From: Hydractinia symbiolongicarpus
Lineage: Eukaryota > Cnidaria > Hydrozoa > Anthoathecata > Hydractiniidae
NCBI RefSeq assembly: GCF_029227915.1
Contig: NC_079885.1
Coordinates: forward strand, 18,115,001 to 18,179,000
Direction: 5' to 3'
DNA length: 64,000 nt
In this document: positions 11,544-22,900 of the stretch, piece by piece
How positions within the stretch are numbered: the stretch's first letter is position 1
Layout: each line of letters starts with the position of its first letter
Program-made: the position numbers and the translations under genes
Notes under the pieces: generated by a model
The model's input: only the letters and a program-made list of their open reading frames with translations
What the model was told of the DNA's origin: nothing
Databases searched by the model: none

Positions 11544-13221
11544 TTATTATTATTATTATTATTATTATTCATTTATTTATAGTTGACTAAGTGTAAATAC
11601 ATATATAGCTAATAAAAGATTTTAAAATATACAGTATAAATATAAGGCATAAAATATTTTTAGATATATACAATTTTTTAACATTTGTGGTTGTATAAAT
11701 TAAGTGAGTGTATAAGCAAATATGAAATTAGCGAGAGTACATCCGCGAGTGATATAAAACCAATTTGTGGAATGTATTTTTTACATAGTCTGCGGGAGCA
11801 GTTTGGTACCCACTTTTTAATTTGGGATTTAAAGGATTGCAAGGATGACATTTCTTTGATTCTTACCGGAATTTGTTGCCAGATTTTGTAACCGACCATA
11901 GTAAACTGATTTAGCATTACGGCCAGTAAATTCTCGATTATTTCTTAGATTGTATTTTGGATTATAAACAGGAAAAATATCTTGCATTATTTCTGGAGCC
12001 ATGTCGTTTTTTATTTTGTACATCTCAGTTGCAAGAGATTGTAGGTTTCGTTGGTGTACCGTAACAGAGCTGTCCTTATGAAGGAGGTCTGCGAAGGAAG
12101 AAGAACTGTCGCTATATACTATCCGCAGTGATTTTTCATGTATTCGATTAATACGATTGTTTAGAGCTCTGTTGTGAAACATCCAAACTAGAGGGCAGTA
12201 ATTGAATTGTGAAATTACGAAGGAATTCATTAATAGTTTCTTCTTATTAAAGTTCATAAAAGATGTCATCCTTGTAAGCGCATTTAGTTTCTGACTCGCT
12301 TTTGCACAGAGTTTAGACACATGCAGATCATATTTAAGTTTGTTATCGATAATGACTCCAAGTAGGCGTCTATGAGTGCTGCCTTTTATTACTGAGTTGC
12401 CTATCTGTGTACTTAATATTTCATTATCGCTTAAAAGCAAATGACACTTGTCATCATTTGCTTTCATTGCATTATTGTCAAACCATGTAAACACTTTTTC
12501 AGACATGTTTTGAAATTTAGTAACGACTTCCTTTGAGTCATTACCGATAACATATGGTGTTGTGTCAACTGCATAGCTCGCAAATTCAATGTCATTAAAA
12601 TCAAATTCAACTGAGAAAAGATCGCAGATAAATATGTTAAAAAGTAACGGGTCTAGAATAGATCCTTGCGGAACGCCAAACAATATTTCAAACCATGAGC
12701 TATACGAATTTTTTATCTTTACTCTTTGAAATCTTCCACTCACATAACTCATAATTAGGCGTAGGGAATACATGTCAAATCCATATGCATGAAGTTTTGC
12801 GATCAGTAAATCATGTAGGAGACAGTCAAATGCTTTAGATAAATCAGTCAGAAGGGCTCCACCTGCTTTACCTTCATCAACAGCCTTTTTCCATTTTTCA
12901 AGCATAACAGTAAGACAGTGCTGAGCACTGTAGCCTTTCCTAAATCCACACTGAAACTTCTTCAATCTTCAATCTGACGATACAGACATCTCTCAAAGAT
13001 TTTTGAAAGGTTACTAAGAATGCTTATAGGTCTGTAGTTTGATTTGTCAGATCTGTCTTTTTCTTTAAAAAGTGGTGTCACATCTGCCCTTTTCAAAAAT
13101 TCTGGGTATTTACACAGATCAATTGCAGAGTTGACAGAGAAATGTAAAATTTCTAAATACTGATCTTCGTTTTCCTTAATTATTTTTGTTGGTATATCGG
13201 AAATAGATATGTACTTTAAAA
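11544..13221 (-). mobile_element. 5'-truncated CR1/L2-like non-LTR retrotransposon
   Basis: The copy is bounded by the direct repeats at 11511-11543 and 13222-13254. Its 3' end (left) is an ATT microsatellite tail at 11543-11569, as in CR1/L2-group elements. Its 5' end (right) is cut inside the reverse transcriptase domain, just upstream of the sequence for ISDIPTKIIKEN. The endonuclease and any first ORF are missing, which is the usual product of incomplete reverse transcription at the target. Confidence 0.85.
11678..13221 (-). pseudogene. Reverse transcriptase ORF of the truncated CR1/L2-like copy
   Basis: Reading from the right: LKRADVTPLFKEKDRSDKSNYRPISILSNLSKIFERC in one frame; a shift at about 12962; then QCGFRKGYSAQ, LLTDLSKAFDCLLHD and GVPQGSILDPLLFNIFICDLF. 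The catalytic box reads YAVD instead of YADD, with the valine codon at 12567-12569. The HRRLLGVIIDNKLKYDLHV, FNYCPLVWM and INRIHEKSLRIVY blocks follow. A second shift near 11890-11915 moves to the frame with KIWQQIPVRIKEMSSLQSFKSQIKKW and GFI near the end. Two frameshifts and a missing catalytic aspartate mean it cannot be active. Confidence 0.9.
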
Positions 13222-13254
13222 TTGTCAACAACATCAATGATAACAACTGAAATA
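13222..13254. repeat. Right target-site duplication of the CR1/L2-like element
   Basis: Exact copy of 11511-11543 at the 5' end of the minus-strand insertion. Confidence 0.85.
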
Positions 13255-13996
13255 GATAATGTTAATGTTTTTGAAATATATACTATAGCTATATATTATA
13301 TATAATACTATATATATTACATACTGACTTGATAAAGATGTGAAATACATTCGAAATATCGTCGCAGATGTGTTTTCATTAACATAAAATATATTATATA
13401 TAATATATATTTTAATAAACATGAAAATGAAGTCCTTTAAATTTACCAGATAGTAGCTAAAAGTGAAAATTAGTTCTGCTATTTAAGATCTTTTCAAAGC
13501 GCAAAATATTTATTCCTGTGAAATATGGCTGTTTTTGGACCCCTAGACTGCAAAAAATTAATTCAGCAAAAATTAAAAAACTGTGAAAATTTGTGCCCTA
13601 GGTGTTGTCATTAACATTAGTAATTAATCTAACATAGTATTTATAATCACAAGATTTTTGAATATCATTTATTCTGAAGATGGCTAAAAGCAAATTTTCT
13701 AACAATATATTTTTCGTTTTTATTTTTAAATCTTTTTTTAAAATTAACCATGAGGAAAAAATTTTTTGTAAAATTCTAAAATCTTGCATACCAATATTTG
13801 TAATAACATGTTAGTTGTACATTTGAAACATAGCTAGTTACTAATTGCAAACCAATGCCATCCTAACAAGCAAGATAGTTAAAAGAAAACACAATTAGAT
13901 GAGAAATGGCTTGGCTTCTTTTTTCGCTTTACAAATCCTTCACTATTTTATGTTTCTTTCTTAGTTGATATATTTTATAAGTTTATATAATAAAGG
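13255..13996. other. AT-rich region upstream of GPAA1
   Basis: AT-only palindromic stretches lie at about 13280-13320 and 13387-13415. The rest is AT-rich with no coding signal. The GPAA1 promoter and 5' untranslated region should lie toward the right end, but I cannot identify a start site or a TATA box with confidence. Confidence 0.4.
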
Positions 13997-16900
13997 ATGG
14001 GATTACTATCCAGTACAAATGGACGCCAGAAGGTGATACCTATGTTAAAAAAGTATGGATTTTCTATCAGGTGTGTAATATTTTTGCTTGCTGAGGTTTT
14101 CGCTGTGTGTCTAACCTATTTCCTTATTTATTTATTTATTTATTTATTGTTGCTTTTTGTTTTATATTTTTACAGCATCTTGAGTTATATTTGTGGAATA
14201 TCCTGGATGGCATCATTGGCACATCATGAACTTAGTGCAAAAAATTACTTTTCTGAAAATCAACTGTTACCTGGTTTAGTTGAAACATATTTTTCACAAC
14301 TTCAACATGTGTATAAAATGTACAATAGAATTCTTTCAGAATGCCCCAACAATGATGTGTATGTATTGCTTTTAAACTTAAACAAAATTTGTTATTTTTA
14401 TGTTAAAAAGAACCCAAGGTATAAAATGATGTTGGACTTATATTACAGAGCCTAAAAAAGTTGGTTAACAAGTCTTTTTAAATTTTTAATAAAGCTCTTT
14501 TCGTTCTCAAGATATTCACATTTCAAAATTAATTATGTTGCATAAATTATGATTTCATATTTAAGTAATAACAAATTTTGACATTTTCCGGCATCAGTAA
14601 TTTTGTTAAGGGATGTGCATTCAAACTTTATTAATGCATAGATGTTATAAAGGTGAATACAATTAAGGGTGGTGTTATGGCGTTATTTAAGTGAGAGAAT
14701 TGTTATGCAGCAAGAATTTGGCATTGTGTATGGCATAGGTGTAGTGTGTGGCTTTTTACAGAAATGTTGGCTTACTTCAACTTGATCGTAATGCTTTTAA
14801 TTCTTTTTAAGTGTTTTGTATATTTTTAGTATCAAGGACTTTATTACCACTGAGTTTTACAAAGTTGGTTTAGATGTGCACACTCAGCCATTTTACATCA
14901 AGTCTAAGGTCTGTTTTAACAATAGTCATAATAATTTTTTTTTAAAAGATTCCTCAAAAAATTATTCATGTGCACATTTGCTACCTATTCTTCTTCAAAA
15001 ATTATGTATATACTTGTACTTGCACCATGCTATATGATTAGTTCTAAATTTATTGTAATTGTAGCAACTAAATGGCACAAATGTATATGGGATATTTCGT
15101 GCCCCTCGAGCACCAGGAGTAGAATCAATCATTTTAAATGTCCCTCTTGATCGTTGCAACTCAAGTGGTGCCATTGCTTTGATGCTAACGCTTTCAAGAT
15201 ATTTCCGCTCTCAAACATACTGGGCAAAGGATATTATTTTCTTGGTTACAGATCATGGTTTATATGGCATGAAAGCTTGGTTAGAAGCATATCATCATGA
15301 TCACAGTTATGGTAAGAATTGATAATTCTGATTTTTACATGTTTTAGTTAAGTTTGTGTCCTCAAATAATTATTTCCATTAGTCATGTCAATAAGGAATA
15401 AAAATTCTGCCTTGTGAATAGCAGAATTTGCAGTTATTTCCAAGTATATTGATGTATTAAGCTTTATGTTTTGCTTTTAATTCCTAACAGAGGACAAATT
15501 TGCATTGACAACATAAAATACAAAATTAAATATACAAATGTTCTTTTCATAATCTTCTTTAGATATAGAGACAGCTGATACCAGAGGTCATGCTGGATCT
15601 ATCCAGGCTGCTCTTGTTCTTGATTTTTCCAATGATTTTATCAATTACTTCGATCTTCTGATAGAAGGAATGAACGGTCAACTGCCAAATCTTGATGTTA
15701 TAAATGTAGTGTACCGTATTGCACAATTAGAAAGCGTGCGTGTTAAGTTTAAACACCAGGTATTTGAAATTTTTGTATATGAATTGTGACTTATGTACAA
15801 CAAGGTTTGCATGAATATAATTTTTTAAAGTTAATTTGTAGTTAAAATTATTTCCATAAATAATTATTTTCCATGTAAAATCTGTTTGCAAGTAAATCAA
15901 TTTAATCAACAAGGAAAAACTTTGCCGTTAATGGAAGAATTTGCGTTTATAGGTATTATAAAACAAAATTCTTAATTTAAAATAATTTCAAGTAATTCTT
16001 TAAATGACATGTTCATGTGAACGTATGTTAATACTTTAAAGAAACATATACATGGTCGTTCAATATATATATATATATTTTTATGGTAATATTTCAACCT
16101 CTATATTGGAGGTCTTCATCAGACTATGCCAATATAGTCTGATGAAGACCTCCAATACGGGAGTTGAAATATTACCATAAAAATATATATGCTGAAAAAC
16201 CATGTATATGTTTCTGAAAAAAATTTCAAGTAATGTCAACAAATTCTGAACGGAGTGTGCCATTCTAAGCCTCAAAAAAATAATTTTATGAGGAAACCTT
16301 TAAAAAAATGTTTTTAGACACATTTGAATCAATTTAATGACAACTACTTGGGAAATTTGGAAACTTTGATTCGTATGATGATTATACATGCATCAGGTTA
16401 TCCTGTTGGTAATCATGGCCTGTTTTACAAATATCGCATTGAAGCAGTCACATTAAAGGGTGTAAAAGATGGGAACATTGTTCATGGAAGTAGAGCTGAC
16501 TTTGAAGCCATTGGACGGTACTATTAATTGATTTTTTCAGGTTATTTTTTGAAAAAAGGAGTAAATCCAAACATTATAGGTTCAGTTCATCTCTCATACT
16601 GCAATGTCTATTAGACAACCAAAAGAATACCAGCCTGTATATTTATGTGCAGGTTAATAGAAGGAATATTTCGAAGTTGGAATAACATGCTGGAGCATTT
16701 TCATCAATCATTTTTTCTATATGTGTTACCAAACACCAACCGATACATATCAATTGGATTATACATGCCACCACTTGGATGTTTGATGCTGCCACTTGTC
16801 ATTTGTTTGTTTATGCTCTGGATTGATATATTCCAGCTTGAACATCCTCCAGATGAGAAGCAAAGTATGGTAGGAAAACCTAGTTAGATATTTATTATAT

Positions 16901-19900
16901 GGAAAGATTTGCCAAGATAGTTGTAGCTAGAAATGTAACCTGTTGCTTTTAATGTTAGAGTAATTGTTTCCCCTGAATGTATTTTAGCAGTTGGTAAAAA
17001 TTTATGGCTTCTAAAGTTTTGTGCGATCTTTTTAGAATTGTTTTAATTTCATTGTGACGTTTCTAAGGAATTTGATAACAAACTATAAACTATATTTATT
17101 GATAGCTATTTAACGATAATTAGATGAAGAACAATAAAATTATTGCTAAACAAAAAATTCTTAGAGATAAGGCTACATAGTAATAATCAGTACTAACCTA
17201 TATTTATTGCTAACTTGATTTGTTTTTTCTGCCATGTGTTGTCATCCAGGAACTAATTTTTCCCACACCTGTTATATTGCGTAACTTGTTGTTAATGTTT
17301 TTCTTGTTTTTTGGCAGTGGAATATATCAGACATTCCATTTATGGGAGATGGTGTTGTCAGGAATTTGATATTTGATACCCAGTTTTTTAGGTGGATAAG
17401 TGCTTTGCATATTCCTTTAAATTTACAATTATGTTGTTACTTTGTGGGAAGAATTTTGTTTGCTACCGAGAGCTTGCAGTTACCTAGAATTAGGGTCTGT
17501 ACATAACAATTTTTCTCTGGATCCGCTCATTACGTTCTTCTGATTTTTTTCACTTTTTGTTACTTATTAATAAATGCTAGAAAGTGACATTTTTGGATTT
17601 ATGGAAAAAATCAAAATGGTACCATTTTTTAGCAAAAATGTTTTTTTATAATAAAAAAAACAAAAATTGGCCCAAAAATAGGGTTTTTATCATTACTGCA
17701 CCGTTAATCTAGCTACTTAGAGGCTAAACTTGTGTTTCAGGTGCAGGATTATCATTACTTTTTTTTATAAATGTTGTAAAATATTAGTAGAGATCACTAT
17801 CGCCAAATTTTATTTGGTTCATGCGGCCTTTGGTTTTAAAAGTAGCTAAAAATATGGTTTTAACATTTTCTGAAGGTTGATTTGTTTCTTTTTTTATTGA
17901 TGAATTATAACCTGAGAACATATTATTATTTACAACTTTCAGTGGATTTTTGGAAAAAATAAGCTACCAACCTAAATTAACCTTAAATAAGGTTTTCATG
18001 TTTGTTTTAAATTTTCATTGTTTATTCTCATGTTTGGTAATTGTCTGTGACCATTAGAATGTAAACTTGTTTCACTGTCCCAGTGTTTAAAAAATTTTGA
18101 TATGGTTTTCATTATTAGCAAGTAGCAGGATTTAAATTTTAGAAAATTTGTCCTTATTTACATATATGTTAGTTTTTGAAAAAAAAAAGTTCAGATTTAA
18201 ATGTTAACATATCATAAGGAGAGTATTTGCATTCCACATTTTTTGTTAGAAATTTTTCTTTCAGAAAGCTGTAGACATTTTCTATAACAGTAACAGTTCA
18301 ATTCAGCCATACATTGTTTAATTTTTTCCAATAAGAAATGGAAATGTTGATATATTCATTTTAGTTTTAACCCTGTTTAATGTTACGACATTATTTCCTC
18401 ATGTGACAGGGTGAGTTTTTAATTTTTATAAAGAAGAAACTGTTTGCAAGAGTAAACAATGCAAAATTAAGAAATAATTTTTTGAGGAGAGTGGAAAATT
18501 AAGGAATAATTTTCTGAGGAGAAATGTAAAATTAAAGAATAATTGTCTAAAAATCAATGCGAAATTAAAAGAAAAAATTCTGAAAAAAAAACAAAACGAA
18601 ATTAGAAAATAATTTTCTGAGGAAACAATACACAATTAAAAAATACTTTCTATAAAAAAACAAAGCCTGAGGTCGTTGGTTAAAAACGTGTTTAATTCCT
18701 TAAGTTTTTGTGAACATGGAAATTTAAACCAACTGTTGCTTAACACTTTTAGTGTCGAAAATATTGAAAAAATAAGCAACTTTGAGTGCCGGGCTAAAGC
18801 TAATTAAAAAGTGTGCCCTAACTTAAATCTTTAATAAGATTGAAAGCATTTCTCTTATTCTTACCATTAGAAAGAGCCCTAAATAATTAAAATATTACTT
18901 TATCCATCTTCTTAATGCATGTTAAGTTAAAAGGACGTATAGTCTTAGTATTGCGTTCCTTATAAACGTGTTCCTTATATTAGAAAACAACTCTTCACCA
19001 GAGCTTTTTTGATAGAATAATAACTTTAGCTATAGGTAGCATTAATTTCCAATAGATATTTACATTTCTCTTACTGTTAGCGATATAGCGATAAAACACA
19101 TCGATGTGAAAATTATCGCTATATAGTTTGTTATCAAACTCCCTAGGATTGTCGCAATTGTGGATATCGTCACATATCTTTCCACATTTTTAAACTCTTA
19201 TATTAATCTAAATCCAAATTTTTGCCTAGTTTTGTTACTACAAGGCTTTTTTTCATTTTTTTCTGAGAAACATTTTTAAATCTTTATTGCATTATAATTT
19301 CGAAATTCCTATTTTATTTGTGATAGTGGAATTTGTGACTTTATTTCAAAAACAACCAAATGGTGCTACATTCCATTGTACACGTATTCCTGAATGTCGT
19401 GTAAAATACAACTGTTTAAATACTGCCTGAAACAGATGTTGGTTACTGGGTATCTTTTTGGTAAAAATTGGTTATTGGGTATCCTTTTGGCAAAAATTTA
19501 TTTACCATGTTTCCCACTTGTATAAACTTTTACATGTTTTCTCAATTCATATATCTATATAAGTCACTTTCATTAGCACATCCATATTTCCTCTAAATGT
19601 TGTATAAGTAAATTATGTTTTATAATTGTAGATAGTTCCTTATATATCTCGTCCATTTCGAAGCAAATTGCATTCCTTCGACCTTTAAATTTTACCCATT
19701 TAAGCATTTTATTACAAAACTCGCTTTCAGCTTTTTTGCTCAGGTCTTTATTTCTATAATGTGCAGGTGGAGTTTTGGGAAGGGAAGTAGCAATGTGCAA
19801 GTTTCTCTTCCTTTTGCCTCCCTCATTAGTAGGCACTGAATCTCCTGTATCTTTAGTTACTATTTTCTCTACTTTTGTATTAAATTGGTTTTTATTTTCG

Positions 19901-22900
19901 CTATTAATTGGTGTCAATTTTTTCTGTTGTTCATACTCCAATTTTTTAGCAATAGGTGGCAATACACTGTATTTTGTGAATGCTTTTCTCTTAGTTAACT
20001 GTTCTATGCTTGTTAGTTCTTTTTGTATATCGGTACTTATAGTTACATCTCGACAATCTGCTATGATATTATCGAGCACAGGTTTAGACGCTTCTGGAAT
20101 CCGTAGTACCTTCGTTACAGGACGACGTAGAGCTACTTCTGGAAGCTTTGTTGGGAATGGAGTTGATTGAATGGAATTAAAAACATCCAGGTCGATGTTC
20201 TGCTTAGTTGGATAGTATATCGCCATTCTTTTCTGTTGATTGTCCTTGATGCTTGGTAAATGCAACATGTTGTTGCCCTTGTAACTTTTAGATCTTGTTT
20301 TTTGCTTGCTTAGTTGTTGTGATGTCATCACGTGGATGAGAGTCTGTCATTGGGCTCTAAAATAATCAATTTAATGTAAACAATAGTGAATTTGCTGATG
20401 TAATGATGATGATGCAAACTAAACTTGATGTTTTATTTAGGTTGCCTTGTCGGTGTTGCTTAATGGAAAAGTTCTTGCACAGATTTGTTTTGCTTACCTT
20501 TGTACCACGCTGTTATATTTTTCATGGCCGAGAATATTGCAAGTTGCGAAGGTTTATAATTTGTTGCCGTACCAATTACTTGGAGGATGTTTTGTTGTCT
20601 TATGGTTTTTTGCAGTTATATGCAGGTAAGAGTAATTATCCTAATTACATTTCCTGGTTTACTATTTAAACATTTCGAAGTACATTAGGTATTTCATTTG
20701 CTTAGTATTACTGTATCCAAGGTGAAATGAACGTGACTACCCACATTTTTGAATAGTCATTTCAAACAATTTAACTTTCTGTTTTCATTGACACGCCAAC
20801 TAATTCGTTAAAAATGTTGTTTTAAGAGGTAAAAAGACCGTCTTGTGTAGTAAGTAGATTTTATATAACAAGTCATGATATATATTCATACTTTGTTTAT
20901 ATACATCGAAGACGAATTTCAAACCTTTTTTATTGTTTTTTTGTTGCAGATGAAGTTCTTCCAGTAAAATGCAAACGTGCTGTGTATGAATTCAGCTATA
21001 GAAAAGTTTTGAATTACCATATTCGTAATAAATAAATAACTCGCTACATTTTTAAAATTATTGACATTATTATTTTTATTTAAAGATTTCTGTCTTTCTA
21101 ACAGTTTTGATTCAGTCAATTTAAAAAGTTGGCCTTGCGAATTTTACGATTATTGAAATACTTACCAAAGAACTACTTCTGGTTGATTGTATTGCTATTA
21201 TTACTTTTAGTGTTCAGTTTGTTTTACAAAACGTTACCTTCATCCAATTGTTTGATTTGTAAACACGTTATAAAAAATACGCACACTAACTTTAACTGTA
21301 ACAATCTTCAATGAAACAATTTTAGTGGACGGGTGGCCGTTTATTAGATTTTTTGTTTTTATATTGTGATTAGTTATTCCAAGTTATAACTTTATAAACC
21401 CCCTTATTGTTTCATCCATCCATTTAAAGCTGTGGCAGCTGTTTCGTGCTGTAAATCATCAAGAAAACGAGTGCAATACTATGTTTCCCAATTATCGCAG
21501 GTGCGTATTCACAAAACTGGAAAAGATATCTACCACCATCAGGATTATTGTTACGTCAATCGCTTCCATCTTTCTTACACCAGGTCACGTGACGCCACAC
21601 ATGACGTTTGTTTGTTTCGTGTTTTGGCGTCACTATCAAAATGCAGTAGAAAATAAGTGAAAAAAAGCTTAAGTTTTTTTGTCTTGTTTTGTTGTTGCTC
21701 GTGTTAGTAACTATTACGGATGTGATATATATTTAAGTGAGTTATTAATTTATTTATTTTTAAATTTCAGGTTCGCTCGAGATGAAAGGCACAATAATTC
21801 TGATAAAGTTCTAAAGTTATATTGGCTTCTGCATTTTTCTGTCCTCATCGTTTTGCTTTCGATACTAAATTTTTCATTGGCATTTATTGTGGCAACTTTT
21901 TACGTCCCTCTTGTAATCCTGGTGTGTTGTCAGCGAGCTAAATCAAGGTAAAAAAAAATTATCGCAATGTCTCCAGGGTGGCCAACAGGTCAAAAAGGTG
22001 TAATAAACAACAGGGTTTCGGGGTAATGGCCAAGCGCATACCTTCTCAATAAGGATAGATTTATTTTATAATTTTAATTATTGATACTCCTTTTTATAAA
22101 TTCATAATGACGTAATTGCGGTCTCACGGAAACGAGGCAGCCGTTGCTCCAGTTCTTCATAAATAAAAAAATCGCTATGGCGGACAGTGTATCGAAAAAA
22201 GGTAAACATAAAAAACCAAGTCTTGGAAAGCAGTGTGCTGCCTGGGGATGTGATAGTAGAGGTTTAGTTGAATTCGAGGGTGAACGTATCACAAGTGCTT
22301 TGAGTTTCTTCCAGTTTCCGAAAGATCCCAGTCTTAGAAAAGTGTGGTGTAATCGTATAAAAAGAGTTGATGGAAAAGACAACTTTAGAGTTACTAATTA
22401 TACTGTTTTGTGCGAGAAACATTTTGAGAAATCTGATATAATTCGTCCTCCTGGTGGCACATTAAGGAAATTAAAAAAAGGAGCAAAACCTATGCTGTTT
22501 GAAGCCATGGTAGAACAGCATGGAAGTAAACGGAAACCTCCTGTCAACAGACCCTCTCCCCGCAAAAAATTTAGAAACACAGTGTCAGATTATGAACCTC
22601 CGACAGAGTCATTTATGATAGATATGCCAGATGTTAGTTGTGATATGTCAAGCCAAACAGAAGAAAGTTTTTTTGACTCACAAAGCAAAATCGAAGCATT
22701 GCAGAAGGAAAATGAACAACTTAAAAATGATTTGTTGCACAGAACTGTAACTACAAAATGTAAATTTGTTGAACATGTGCTTTTGTCAGACGGAGCATGT
22801 AACCACTACACTGGTTTACCAAATGTTAAAGTTTTCAAAGGCATACTAATATTTTTGAACACTGGTGACAATGGAGAAAATGTGGTATTATACAACAACC

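Noticed and set aside
13997-14455. A single 152-codon gene
   Set aside because: It is GPAA1 exons 1 and 2 with an in-frame intron between them, read past the exon 2 donor.
17319-17505. Extra GPAA1 exon after a good acceptor at 17318
   Set aside because: The translation does not resemble GPAA1, runs to a stop without a donor, and lies inside the inverted-repeat element. Exon 7 joins exon 8 in phase without it.
21129-21314. Hydrophobic 61-codon ORF as a GPAA1 membrane exon
   Set aside because: It lies in intron 8, has no well-phased splice sites, and exons 8 and 9 already join in phase.
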